The notes beneath the pieces were generated by a model, which was not told the origin of the DNA, did no database searches, and was given only the letters and a program-made list of their open reading frames with translations. The position numbers were made by a program, and so were the translations under genes. DNA of 64,000 nucleotides from Thalassolituus maritimus. Its GTDB lineage: Bacteria > Pseudomonadota > Gammaproteobacteria > Pseudomonadales > Oceanobacteraceae. Positions 33,629 to 42,025 of this stretch are shown piece after piece; the first letter of the stretch is position 1; each line of letters starts with the position of its first letter. Location of the stretch: the NCBI RefSeq assembly GCF_900156675.1, contig NZ_FTOH01000001.1, positions 310,001 through 374,000 on the forward strand, written 5' to 3'.

Positions 33629-34933
33629 ATGAAAAAGTTACCATTAGCATTAGTAATGAGTGCATTGTTGGGCAGCCTGCCTTTTGTGGCTGTACAGTCT
33701 GTCTCTGCTGCTGAGGAAACGGCTGAGAATTCGCAAGAAGAAGCCTCAGCAGGCCCTCGCGTGCGCAGAACTATGACGCTGCGTGAGATCGTATTTGAGA
33801 AGCTCGAAGAAGCACAGCAGGCTGCTGATGCCGGTAACTTTGACGAAGCCCTGCAGACACTCGAACGATTAGAAAAGCGGAAGCGTAATTCATACGAGCG
33901 TGCGATGACGCACAATATGTATGCCTACGTTTACTCGACTCAGGAAAATTACGCCGCGGCCATCCCTGAGTACGCAAAAGTGATTGAGATTGACAACGCA
34001 CCAGACAGCCTGAAGCAGACGACCCGTTACACGCTGGCAAAACTGTATATGTTGCAGGAGCGCTATGCAGAATCTCTGGCTACCATTGATGAGTGGATGT
34101 CACATTCAGACAAAGTGAATGCAGACGCTTACATGTTCCGGGCACAGGTTCAGTACCAGCAGGAAAAGTATGAACTTGCCGGTGAGGATATTGCTACCGC
34201 AATTTCAATGCGTGAAGAAGCAGGTTCTCGCGTTACCGAAAGCTGGTTGCTACTGCAACGTGCCGTGATGTTTCAGCTGAAAGACTATGAAGGTCTGGCT
34301 GTCACTCTTGAGAAGCTTGTAGCGACGTACTCAAAGTCTGAATACTGGATGCAGCTGGCCGCAGTTTATAATGAACTGGGTCGTGAAGATCAGGAGCTGG
34401 CGACGTTGGAAACGGCTTACGATCAGAAGCTTTTTACTAAAGAGTCTGAATATCTCAATTTCGCTCAGGCGCTGCTGAGCAGAGAAATTCCTTATAAAGC
34501 TGCGCATGTATTAGAAGACGGAATGGAAGCTGACGTTGTCGAGAAAAGCGCTCGCAATCTGTCATTGTTGGGGGATGCCTGGATGTTGGCCAAAGAATAC
34601 GACAATGCGATTGTCGTGATGACACAGGCAGCGGATGAATCTGGTGAAGGACGCGATTATTTCAAGCTCGCGCAGATCTATACTGAGCGTCAGGAATGGA
34701 GTAAGTCACTTGAATTCAGTAATAAAGCGCTGAACGCGGGTGATCTGAAGGCACCTTATCAGGCATTAATTATCAAAGGGCTTGCTCAGTACAATCTGGA
34801 TGAACTGGAGTCTGCATCTATTACTTTCTTTAAAGCTGCATCATATCCAGCGGCAGAGAAAGTCGCTCATCAGTGGCAGGAATATATTGAGAGCGAGCAG
34901 CAGCGTCGGGAGTACATTGCCAACGCTGGTTAA
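33629..34933 (+). CDS. TPR-repeat protein of the TonB2-type operon
   Basis: This 434-residue protein has a signal peptide ending near SVSA-AEE. Helical tetratricopeptide-type repeats span most of the length (for example FDEALQTLERLEKRKR, YAAAIPEYAKVIEIDN, YAESLATIDEWM, YDNAIVVMTQAADESGE). It is secreted, probably to the periplasm. TPR proteins commonly close this operon type (DUF3450-ttpC-exbB-exbD-tonB-TPR). The spacing of 25 bases after tonB and the terminator right behind it support co-transcription. It may act as a scaffold that links the motor to other envelope proteins. Confidence 0.88.
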   Translation: MKKLPLALVMSALLGSLPFVAVQSVSAAEETAENSQEEASAGPRVRRTMTLREIVFEKLEEAQQAADAGNFDEALQTLERLEKRKRNSYERAMTHNMYAYVYSTQENYAAAIPEYAKVIEIDNAPDSLKQTTRYTLAKLYMLQERYAESLATIDEWMSHSDKVNADAYMFRAQVQYQQEKYELAGEDIATAISMREEAGSRVTESWLLLQRAVMFQLKDYEGLAVTLEKLVATYSKSEYWMQLAAVYNELGREDQELATLETAYDQKLFTKESEYLNFAQALLSREIPYKAAHVLEDGMEADVVEKSARNLSLLGDAWMLAKEYDNAIVVMTQAADESGEGRDYFKLAQIYTERQEWSKSLEFSNKALNAGDLKAPYQALIIKGLAQYNLDELESASITFFKAASYPAAEKVAHQWQEYIESEQQRREYIANAG

Positions 34934-34950
34934 TACTGAATAACGAGCTT

Positions 34951-34981
34951 AAAAAAGGGGAGCCGCTTGGCTCCCCTTTTT
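34951..34981. terminator. Bidirectional terminator after the TonB2-type operon
   Basis: GGGGAGCC and GGCTCCCC (34957-34976) form a perfect stem with loop GCTT, flanked by A6 and T5. It can serve both the plus-strand operon and the minus-strand DUF4442 gene. Confidence 0.93.
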
Positions 34982-35006
34982 AATGCGCGATAAGCGTCAA
35001 TTGCTT

Positions 35007-35486
35007 TTAACGCTTGGGTGTCCACGCCCAGATCATTTCTGCTGTAACGCTTTCAGTGCCCTCGCTGTCTTTGATCACAACCGGAACGCTGATATCTCCT
35101 TTCTCTTCCGTTTTTAAACGTTCCAGGTCTGCATCACTGAGCGTGGCAGTGGCTGTAAGATCACCCTTAGTGCGCTTAAGGTAGGTGAGATTCATATTGC
35201 GAATCACCAGTACGCGGCTGTCTGGCACGTTCATGGCTGTTACAAAACCTGTCGCTGATTCGGCAGCAAGCGCCATCGCAGCGGCATGCAGAGTGCCGAT
35301 GTGGTTGCCTACCTTACGACGCTTTTTGATCTTAACGACACATTCATTATTAGTCAGTTTTTCTACGCGACACGATGCTGTTCCTGCGAACGGAATGATT
35401 TTTCCGATGATAAAAGAGCGTGCGCCGGTTCTCCAGCCAGCGGGCAGGCTATCAAGTTTATTCATCACTCGGTTCAGACGGTTCAT
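35007..35486 (-). CDS. DUF4442 / PaaI-like hotdog-fold thioesterase
   Basis: This 159-residue protein has the hotdog-fold pattern of DUF4442 or PaaI-type acyl-CoA thioesterases. After a basic N-terminus, KVGNHIGTLHAAAMALAAES (about 58-77) matches the conserved N-x-x-G-x-x-H-x-x-A region that carries the catalytic surface. Strands such as VLVIRNMNLTYLKRTKGDL and a final TAEMIWAWTPKR complete the sheet. It starts at an ATG with AGGAG 6 bases upstream. It is the last gene of a minus-strand group and follows the GNAT gene by 2 bases. The substrate is unknown. Confidence 0.82.
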   Translation of the reverse strand: MNRLNRVMNKLDSLPAGWRTGARSFIIGKIIPFAGTASCRVEKLTNNECVVKIKKRRKVGNHIGTLHAAAMALAAESATGFVTAMNVPDSRVLVIRNMNLTYLKRTKGDLTATATLSDADLERLKTEEKGDISVPVVIKDSEGTESVTAEMIWAWTPKR

Positions 35487-35488
35487 AG

Positions 35489-35905
35489 TTATCTCCTGTC
35501 GGGCACAGCCATCATTGGGTATGACTGCGGATGCTTTTTTTTACTCGATCGCCATATCTGATCCAGGCAATCGGGCAGTTCATCTTCGCTCACTCTATTA
35601 AAGCCAGCGTTTTCATAAAACGGAATTAATTCGGGTAAAGGGAACAACCAGACCGGCTTCTCTGTGGTACGCAGTATGTAGCAGCAGAGCTCTGACGCCA
35701 TTCCTTGATGGCGATAAGCAGGCAGCGTGCACAGATTGCGGAGAAGCCAGACCTCTGAATGGTCCTGAAGCCGGGTCACACAGTAGCATCGACCGGCTCT
35801 GAAGCTGGCATACAAAGTGTCATCTGGGCTTGCCCGGCCACTGTATTGCGCCGCCTTGTACAAAGCATTGGCTTCCGCGACAGTGGCCTGTCTGAAGTCA
35901 GTCAA
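35489..35905 (-). CDS. GNAT-family N-acetyltransferase
   Basis: This small GNAT-fold protein shows LRNLCTLPAYRHQGMASELCC, the strand 4 to P-loop motif with R-x-x-G-(M/I)-A that binds acetyl-CoA, and a late FYENAGFNRVSED motif. I use TTG 35905 (138 residues), which overlaps the upstream hydrolase by 8 bases. An ATG at 35968 would extend it by 21 residues but forces a 71-base overlap and adds an unlikely Cys-rich leader. The substrate is unknown. Tight spacing on both sides places it in an operon with the hydrolase and the DUF4442 gene. Confidence 0.78.
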   Translation of the reverse strand: MTDFRQATVAEANALYKAAQYSGRASPDDTLYASFRAGRCYCVTRLQDHSEVWLLRNLCTLPAYRHQGMASELCCYILRTTEKPVWLFPLPELIPFYENAGFNRVSEDELPDCLDQIWRSSKKKHPQSYPMMAVPDRR

Positions 35906-36839
35906 GCTTGCTGATAAATGAACTGATGGTCTCTGCACTGGCAGATGGATCTTCAAGCATAGGCACATGGCCTAGGTCCGGATAGATTTTCACTTCTGCC
36001 TGTGGAATTACCTTTTTGAATTCCGCCACTGCTGATACATCCAGAACGCGGTCTTTCTCTCCCCACATAATTAATGCTGGCATATTTACGTTGGATGAGA
36101 TCATTCGCTTCATTTCGTTCTGGTCCATGCGCTCACGGGTTGCCAGCATATCGTCGAAGATTTCTCTGTTCAGAGGCGCTCGCTCTACGGTTTCACGTAT
36201 AAGTGCCGGGCGGATAGGCCAGGGCAGGGGCGGCTGCTTTTCCAGAATAAGGTCCATACGGTACTCGAACGATGCTTCATCGGTAGCAATTAGCGGATTA
36301 TCACCAGCTTCGAGTTCAGCAAAAAACTGGCTCTGGTTTTCACCGTCCAGACCAGCAGAATCTATCAGGATGAGACTGGCAATATCTTCTGGAAAACGTG
36401 CTGAGTAAATAGCACTGATAGCACCACCCATGGAGTTGCCGATGATATGGAATGGCCCGAGGTTGAGGTGTTCGGCCAGTGCCTTCAGGCGCTCGGCCTG
36501 ACGTTCCAGGTCATAGCTGTCTGCCTCGCTCGATTTGCCATGACCTGCGAGGTCTGGTGCGATCAGGTAATAGTTATCCGGTAACTTATCCGCAAATTGT
36601 AACCAGGTACTGTTGTTGGCAGAAAAGCCATGCACCAGCATCAGGATAGGGCCATCGCCCTTGCGGATCAGATAATTCATCTCGATGTCTGCAATGTCAG
36701 ACTTTTGCTCATCCAGCCCGGCTTTCCATTCGCCCAGGTCCATAGCTTTCTGATAGAGCGAGTCCTGCTGTGTTGCGGTACACGCGATTAATACGTAAGC
36801 GGCAGCAACAAGCGTTGCTGCTCGAAGAATATTGAACAA
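35898..36839 (-). CDS. Lipoprotein alpha/beta hydrolase (lipase/esterase-like)
   Basis: This 313-residue protein starts at a TTG preceded by GGAGTACTCC. The signal ends in the lipobox VLIAC with Thr after the cysteine, predicting an outer-membrane lipoprotein. The hydrolase fold shows LVHGFSANNSTW (oxyanion), the nucleophile elbow IGNSMGGA (Ser near 138), the acid in WGEKDRVLD and the histidine in LGHVPMLED. It resembles Moraxella/Psychrobacter-type lipases of the alpha/beta family. It probably hydrolyses esters in the periplasm or at the cell surface. It leads the small minus-strand operon with GNAT and DUF4442 genes. Confidence 0.86.
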   Translation of the reverse strand: MFNILRAATLVAAAYVLIACTATQQDSLYQKAMDLGEWKAGLDEQKSDIADIEMNYLIRKGDGPILMLVHGFSANNSTWLQFADKLPDNYYLIAPDLAGHGKSSEADSYDLERQAERLKALAEHLNLGPFHIIGNSMGGAISAIYSARFPEDIASLILIDSAGLDGENQSQFFAELEAGDNPLIATDEASFEYRMDLILEKQPPLPWPIRPALIRETVERAPLNREIFDDMLATRERMDQNEMKRMISSNVNMPALIMWGEKDRVLDVSAVAEFKKVIPQAEVKIYPDLGHVPMLEDPSASAETISSFISKLD

Positions 36840-36852
36840 AGGAGTACTCCGG

Positions 36853-37491
36853 TCAGTGTGATGCTAAAGCGTTTGCCAGTGAACGAACGTCGTCGATGAC
36901 GTCCTCCAGTTCGTCGCCAGCGATCTGATAGCCAGGCTGGCAGACAAGGAGCATGCCAGCTGCCCATTCGATGTGAAGGTGCGGATGGGCCAAAAGCCAG
37001 TTTTGGACATTTTCGGTCAGAAGCGGCCGTATTTTGTGAACAGGAAGTCCGTAGATTGGCTGCTCGGCAAGAGTGTTGGGTAGGTCCTCATGCTCAAGCC
37101 GGCTAATGGGCTTACCCTTGTCAAAGCAGTGGGTGCTTTCCCGGGCCAAGGGGCTGACCATGAGTCGGGCGTCTGTACTGATAGGGCAGGGCATAATGAT
37201 CAGTGTTTGGACGGTGGGTGCTCGTCCGGTCAGACGAGTGAAATCAAACAGTAGGACAGTTTCGTCTTCGATATAGTTGGGGACGTAGCGGGGGTCTCCG
37301 GTAGACAGAATCTGAAATCCGGCTTGCCGAATGCCTGTGCTCAGCATGCGCCAGGGCTCGAAGCTCATATTCAGTCGGTCTGCGGCTCCTGCGAGTTCGG
37401 CCCGTCGACCGGGCTTGGCGAGACTGAACAGCCAGATCAGAATGCCGGCAAATGAAAGCAGAAGAACGAGCGCAGCAAATATCGTAGTCAT
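36853..37491 (-). CDS. Conserved hypothetical membrane-anchored protein
   Basis: The open frame reaches to 37629, but ATG 37491 directly opens an N-terminal transmembrane helix (MTTIFAALVLLLSFAGILIWLF), so I take this as the start (212 residues). The longer version would begin with a basic segment of low coding quality. After the helix, a soluble domain follows with RAELAGAADRLNMSFEPWRM, then DETVLLFDFTRLTGRAPTVQTL. I do not recognise a family. It stands 13 bases upstream of the lipoprotein hydrolase gene on the same strand, so co-transcription is likely. Confidence 0.62.
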   Translation of the reverse strand: MTTIFAALVLLLSFAGILIWLFSLAKPGRRAELAGAADRLNMSFEPWRMLSTGIRQAGFQILSTGDPRYVPNYIEDETVLLFDFTRLTGRAPTVQTLIIMPCPISTDARLMVSPLARESTHCFDKGKPISRLEHEDLPNTLAEQPIYGLPVHKIRPLLTENVQNWLLAHPHLHIEWAAGMLLVCQPGYQIAGDELEDVIDDVRSLANALASH

Positions 37492-37528
37492 GGGGGCAGT
37501 GTACCCCAATGTCAGCCTGAGTTCGTGA

Positions 37529-38377
37529 TCAAAAACCGGAGGATAGGGCTGCCTGCGTCTCTGACTGTTCAGTCGCGATGTCGTCCAGCTCGAGAGTTTC
37601 AGTGTCTGCTGCAAGACCAAGTCGCACAAAAGCGCCCACCTGGCTGGTATCTGTATTGGCCAGAGGGTGATTGGTGCCCGCGTAGCTTTGCAGGGTAGCG
37701 ACCTGAATCAGGTCAATCAGGTCAGGCTCGTCACGTTCGCGTTCGAAGTTGAGGTAGTCGGTAGTCACTGCGATCAGTTCGGGTGGAAAGTCCCAGGATT
37801 GAAGTACTTTCTGACCCAGCTCCTGATGCAGCTCGGCAATGGCATGATCCAGTGAAGGACCACCATGAATCAGGGAGCCAGATTGTTCTGCGTAGGATAG
37901 TAAAGGCAGTGTACCAATCTGATGAACCAGTCCTGCGAGGAGCGCCTGATCGGGAGGCAATTTAGTGAAGTGGCGCGCCAATACCTGAGCCGAAGCAGCA
38001 ATTTCTGTTGCGTGTGACCAGCATGCGCGCATGCGGCGGTCGATGGCATCATTGGTTGCCTGGAACATCTGCTCCATGGCGATACCGACGACCAGGTTGC
38101 TGGTAAAGTCGATCCCCAGGCGTGAGATCGCCGTTGTAACATCCGTGATGGGCACCATAGTTCTCACCATGGGGCTGTTGGTAACCCGCAGCAGTCTTGC
38201 ACTTAATGCAGGGTCTTTTGTCAGGGCTCGGGCCATGTCCTGAATGCTGGCATTTTCATCTTCAGCGATGTCCCGCACCTTCAGAGCAATTTCTGGCAGT
38301 GTTGGGAGAATCAGCTCGTCTCTGGCAATCATTCCCTCGATATCTTCTCGGGTCTGCTGGATCAGTTGGCCAGTCAT
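37529..38377 (-). CDS. HDOD-domain protein
   Basis: This 282-residue protein consists largely of an HDOD domain (about 20-215), a degenerate relative of the HD phosphohydrolase fold. Typical sequences are LPTLPEIALKVRDIAEDENAS, LTKDPALSARLLRVTNSP and ISRLGIDFTSNLVVGIAMEQ. The later LARHFTKLPPDQALLAGLVHQIGTLPLL has the family's GL.H.IG..VL pattern, where the metal-binding HD pair of true HD enzymes is lost (HQ). HDOD proteins take part in signalling with c-di-GMP, chemotaxis or stress systems. Nothing in the neighbourhood fixes its pathway. Start ATG 38377. Confidence 0.85.
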   Translation of the reverse strand: MTGQLIQQTREDIEGMIARDELILPTLPEIALKVRDIAEDENASIQDMARALTKDPALSARLLRVTNSPMVRTMVPITDVTTAISRLGIDFTSNLVVGIAMEQMFQATNDAIDRRMRACWSHATEIAASAQVLARHFTKLPPDQALLAGLVHQIGTLPLLSYAEQSGSLIHGGPSLDHAIAELHQELGQKVLQSWDFPPELIAVTTDYLNFERERDEPDLIDLIQVATLQSYAGTNHPLANTDTSQVGAFVRLGLAADTETLELDDIATEQSETQAALSSGF

Positions 38378-38448
38378 GCGGGTACCTCTGCGTATGTTAA
38401 ATGGTGAAACGCAGAGGACGCCGGTGCACCTGTTTGTCTGGGGCTCGC

Positions 38449-39381
38449 TTATCCGCGTTCGTCTTCAGTATAGAAGACTCTGCGCAGAGTGATTTTCCGG
38501 TCCCCACATTCGCCCTCGAGTGTTTCCTCGTCACTGCTTACCACGGCCAAACCGATGAATTTGCCATCACGGCATACGCGGGTGGCCAGCTCACCTTTGG
38601 CTTTACCATTGATGAGAACATCCGCCATGATGTCAGGAAGATCAGTGGCTGGTTCCACCCGATACAGGTGACGCTTACTCTTCCCTAAGTATTGCAGGCG
38701 AGCGACCACTTCCTGCCCGGTATAGCACCCCTTACTGAAGCTGATGCCGTCATGGGCCTGCCAGTCGCAATACTGTGGTATCCAGGCTGCGGATGATAAA
38801 GGTTGTACCCAGAGCCAGCCTGAGCTTACGTCTGCCGCGTGCCAGGCCGATTCAGAGACAAGCGGATAATTGCTGAGGTAATCGTCGGTCAGTGCATCGG
38901 GCAGCCAATATTCGCAACGACCGTCTGGCCAGTTCAGTTGGCGTACATCCCCCTGACGCACCGATTTGTCGCCTGAAGCAGTGTTCAATTCGCCAATGAT
39001 TCTGAGATTCTCTGTGACACTCATAGTTGCTTTGAAAAAGACGGCGTACTTTTTCAGGTGATTCACCAGAACCTCTGCCTGAAACGAAGGAAGCCGTAAA
39101 ATAAATCCGGTGTCGGATCGCGCAGCGATGAAGTTAGCGATCATGCGCCCTTTTGCGTCGCAACAGGCGCCCGCCTGCCACTGCTCGCTGGTGACACTTT
39201 GCATGTCGCAGGTGAGTTGCCCCTGTAGGAATTTTTCACTGTCTGGCCCGTCTATCTGTAGCAGCGTAAACTGGCTGAGCACGGTTCTCGCCTCGCCCTG
39301 ATCACTTGGGGATGGGCTTCCATTAGCAGGAATAAATCCCTGATCGGTGATCTGGCCGAATGTGGCGATGGTCTGAGACAT
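38449..39381 (-). CDS. ygfZ: Folate-binding Fe-S cluster repair protein YgfZ
   Basis: This 310-residue YgfZ/GcvT-like protein supports assembly or repair of certain iron-sulfur enzymes using tetrahydrofolate. The N-terminal LLQIDGPDSEKFLQGQLTCDM and CDAKGRMIANFIAAR are typical. The key motif KGCYTGQEVVARLQYLGKSKR contains the conserved cysteine needed for activity. It diverges from sdhE-ygfX, the same neighbourhood as E. coli ygfZ/ygfYX, which supports the call. Start ATG 39381. Confidence 0.94.
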   Translation of the reverse strand: MSQTIATFGQITDQGFIPANGSPSPSDQGEARTVLSQFTLLQIDGPDSEKFLQGQLTCDMQSVTSEQWQAGACCDAKGRMIANFIAARSDTGFILRLPSFQAEVLVNHLKKYAVFFKATMSVTENLRIIGELNTASGDKSVRQGDVRQLNWPDGRCEYWLPDALTDDYLSNYPLVSESAWHAADVSSGWLWVQPLSSAAWIPQYCDWQAHDGISFSKGCYTGQEVVARLQYLGKSKRHLYRVEPATDLPDIMADVLINGKAKGELATRVCRDGKFIGLAVVSSDEETLEGECGDRKITLRRVFYTEDERG

Positions 39382-39453
39382 GATGACTCCTTGCGGGTGG
39401 GGTAGGGACTACTGCATATGGAGGCAGAGTGTATGTGATTTCAAGGGCTGGTG

Positions 39454-39482
39454 TGAGACTTCGTACTGACCTTTGTTATAAT
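39454..39482 (+). promoter_or_regulatory. Candidate sigma-70 promoter for sdhE
   Basis: TATAAT (39477-39482) is a perfect -10 box. A weak -35, TGAGAC, lies 17 bases upstream (39454-39459). It sits 30 bases before the sdhE start, in the divergent gap with ygfZ. Confidence 0.6.
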
Positions 39483-39511
39483 GCGTCCCCCTGACAGAGG
39501 TGAATCAGAAG

Positions 39512-39775
39512 ATGACTGAAGAAAAAGAAATTCAGGCAAAGCGGGCTATCTGGCATAGTCGCCGTGGCATGCTGGAGCTTGATGTATTGCTCTTACCTTT
39601 TGCTCAGCAACAATATGCGCAGCTGAGTGATGATGATCAGTTACGATACCGCAACCTTCTCGACAAGGAAGATCCGGATCTCTTCACCTGGTTTATGGAA
39701 CATGCCGAACCTGAAGATCCCGACATGAAACGTATCGTTGATCTGGTGCTGGCGTTTGCACGCCAACCGCGCTGA
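39512..39775 (+). CDS. sdhE: Succinate dehydrogenase assembly factor SdhE
   Basis: This small helical protein (87 residues from ATG 39512; a GTG at 39500 is an alternative) carries the signature WHSRRGMLELDVLL, where the RGxxE motif contacts SdhA for covalent FAD attachment. The acidic end (MEHAEPEDPDMKRIVDLVLA) is also typical. It was earlier known as YgfY/CptB and described as an antitoxin; the flavinylation role is better supported. It overlaps the ygfX-like gene, as in E. coli. A good TATAAT lies upstream. Confidence 0.92.
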   Translation: MTEEKEIQAKRAIWHSRRGMLELDVLLLPFAQQQYAQLSDDDQLRYRNLLDKEDPDLFTWFMEHAEPEDPDMKRIVDLVLAFARQPR

Positions 39776-40175
39776 GTGGATCATACGGCCGTCCGGGCTT
39801 CAGCAGCGTGTTGAAGTCCTGACCTGGCTGTCAGCAACGTTATTGCTGGTCTTTGCTCTTTTGGGAACGGCTTTCTGGGGCTCGACAATCTATACCTTGG
39901 GGTTGCTGGCCGTTGTTCCCCTGGCGCTCGCGGTCCGGGCGTTGCTGGCGAAGCGTGAGCCTGTCCTGATTGGTAAAAACACCGACGGCTGGTGGCTGTT
40001 ACGGGACAATACGAAAGTCCCTGTCAGTTTTCATTCAGGCAGTATTCGTCGACGAAAATTGATTGTACTGGTTTGGGGGTTCTGGCCCTGGCAGGTGCTT
40101 ATCATAAGGCCGGACTGTTTTCTGAGTCGCGAGCCATTCAACCACCTTAAATACGAGTTGTATGGCAGTATCTGA
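39738..40175 (+). CDS. YgfX-like small membrane protein (CptA family)
   Basis: This protein of up to 145 residues has two adjacent transmembrane helices (about 28-50 and 52-70), then a basic and beta-rich tail (GKNTDGWWLLRDNTKVPVSF, WPWQVLIIRPDCF). Position directly behind and overlapping sdhE, size and topology all match YgfX of E. coli, but sequence similarity is weak by eye. The start is uncertain: TTG 39738 and TTG 39756 are both in frame and both lie inside sdhE. The stop falls shortly before the convergent nadB. Confidence 0.7.
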   Translation: MIWCWRLHANRAEWIIRPSGLQQRVEVLTWLSATLLLVFALLGTAFWGSTIYTLGLLAVVPLALAVRALLAKREPVLIGKNTDGWWLLRDNTKVPVSFHSGSIRRRKLIVLVWGFWPWQVLIIRPDCFLSREPFNHLKYELYGSI

Positions 40176-40191
40176 ACGCCCAGGGTTCAGA

Positions 40192-41799
40192 TTACAGGCT
40201 ACCCAGTTCGCTGATGTATTTGGACATCAGTACGGTATCAAATGCTCTCGGCAGTGCCTCAGGGTAGTCCCGGCTGTAATGCAGTCCACGGCTTTCTTTA
40301 CGCATCAGTGCTGAGCGGATAATTACGTCGGCCACGTCAACCAGGTTACGCAGCTCCAACAGATCGTTGGTCACTTTGTGGTTGGAGTAAAACTCCTGAA
40401 TTTCCTGACGCAGAAGTTTTACGCGGTGCTTGGCTCTGACCAGCCGTTTGGTCGTACGGACAATGCCTACGTAGTCCCACATAAAGCGGCGCAGCTCATC
40501 CCAGTTGTGCGAGATCACAACGTCTTCGTCAGAATCTGTGACCTGGCTTGAATCCCAGTGAGGAACAGGGTCGGGGGCAGGGATCTGAGCAATCTGAGCT
40601 TCAATATCTGCCGCAGCAGCCCGGGCGTACACGAGACATTCCAGCAAAGAGTTGCTGGCCAGACGGTTTGCACCATGCAGACCGGTACAAGCGGTTTCAC
40701 CGATGGCGTAAAGGCGATCAATGTCAGTCCGCCCAGCATTGTCAGAAACTACGCCGCCACAGGTATAGTGAGCTGCGGGAACAACCGGAATAGGGTCTTT
40801 CGTGATATCAATACCCAGTTGCAGGCAGCGATCATAGATAGTCGGGAAGTGCTCGCGGATAAACTCAGCGGGCTTATGCGAGATATCCAGAAACAGGCAA
40901 TCGGCGCCCAGGCGTTTCATTTCATGGTCGATAGCGCGTGCGACGATATCCCGGGGAGCCAGCTCGGCCCGTTCATCGAATTTATCCATAAAACGCTTAC
41001 CGTTTGGCAGCAGTAGTTTGCCGCCTTCGCCGCGCACGGCTTCGGTGATCAGGAATGAACCTGCCTGGGGGTGATAGAGGCAGGTGGGATGGAACTGATT
41101 GAACTCCATATTGGCAACACGGCAGCCCGCTCGCCATGCCATGGCAATGCCGTCGCCTGAGGCACCGTCGGGGTTGCTGGTGTAGAGATAGACTTTGCTG
41201 GCACCGCCCGTAGCCAGCGCGGTTGCTTTGGCGGTGACTGCATCGACTTCGCCGGTTTTCTTATTCAGAAAGTAGCCGCCGATACAGGCGTGATGTTCAA
41301 GCCCTAGTTTGTCCCCGGTTATCAGATCAACCGCGATGTAATCATGCAACAGAGTAAGGTTCTTTCTCTCTTCTGCCTTCTGCAGAAGCGTATCAGAGAT
41401 TGCATGGCCGGTAGCATCGGCAGCGTGGATAATCCGGCGCGCACTGTGCCCACCTTCCCGGGTCAGATGAAACTGATCCTCGCCATCCTTGGTAAACGGA
41501 ACCCCGAGGTCGATTAACCATTGTATAGCTTCTGTAGAATTACCGACGGTGAAGCGCACGGCGGCTTCGTTACACAATCCTGCACCAGCTGTGAGCGTGT
41601 CAGCAACGTGCGCGTCGACACTGTCCTCTTCGTCGAGTACGGCAGCGACGCCGCCCTGCGCCCAACGTGTTGAACCGGCATCCATGGAGTCTTTACTGAT
41701 GATCGCGACTTTCAGGTGCTCGGGCAGCGACAAGCCCAGTGTCAGGCCCGCGGCGCCGCTACCTATAATCAAAACATCAAAAGTCAGTGTCTGGCTCAT
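40192..41799 (-). CDS. nadB: L-aspartate oxidase
   Basis: This FAD enzyme oxidises L-aspartate to iminoaspartate, the first step of de novo NAD synthesis. It has about 535 residues from ATG 41799; a GTG two codons upstream is possible, but GGAG spacing favours the ATG. Motifs include the FAD Rossmann start [58 protein letters not shown], and the C-terminal FAD site [19 protein letters not shown]. Its divergence from rpoE is the same as nadB/algU in Pseudomonas. nadA and nadC are not in the window. Confidence 0.96.
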   Translation of the reverse strand: MSQTLTFDVLIIGSGAAGLTLGLSLPEHLKVAIISKDSMDAGSTRWAQGGVAAVLDEEDSVDAHVADTLTAGAGLCNEAAVRFTVGNSTEAIQWLIDLGVPFTKDGEDQFHLTREGGHSARRIIHAADATGHAISDTLLQKAEERKNLTLLHDYIAVDLITGDKLGLEHHACIGGYFLNKKTGEVDAVTAKATALATGGASKVYLYTSNPDGASGDGIAMAWRAGCRVANMEFNQFHPTCLYHPQAGSFLITEAVRGEGGKLLLPNGKRFMDKFDERAELAPRDIVARAIDHEMKRLGADCLFLDISHKPAEFIREHFPTIYDRCLQLGIDITKDPIPVVPAAHYTCGGVVSDNAGRTDIDRLYAIGETACTGLHGANRLASNSLLECLVYARAAAADIEAQIAQIPAPDPVPHWDSSQVTDSDEDVVISHNWDELRRFMWDYVGIVRTTKRLVRAKHRVKLLRQEIQEFYSNHKVTNDLLELRNLVDVADVIIRSALMRKESRGLHYSRDYPEALPRAFDTVLMSKYISELGSL

Positions 41800-41910
41800 G
41801 CACACAGGCTCCAGTGGTGGTAATCTCAGCTAAGCCTTCTCTCAGGCGCTGGCAAACAGGCCGCACTATAAATCGCCGGAGGCCCGTTGACAAAGAAACT
41901 CGCTCGTCAC

Positions 41911-41938
41911 GGAACTCGTCGAATTCTGGGTGGTCTAT
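41911..41938 (+). promoter_or_regulatory. Candidate sigma-E promoter of the rpoE operon
   Basis: GGAACTC (41911-41917) and GTCTAT (41933-41938), 15 bases apart, match the sigma-E/AlgU consensus GGAACTT-N15/16-GTCTAA. They lie 87 bases before the rpoE start codon. This fits the positive autoregulation known for this sigma factor. Confidence 0.65.
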
Positions 41939-42025
41939 CGGTGTGTATGTCACGAAGTGTCAAGATAATGAACTATCTGCTCTGAGACACACCGAACTTA
42001 TACAGCCACTAACGGAGGGCAAGGT

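Noticed and set aside
39512-40175. CptAB toxin-antitoxin system
   Set aside because: sdhE/ygfX was once described so, but the RGxxE flavinylation motif and better-supported literature make SdhE an assembly factor.
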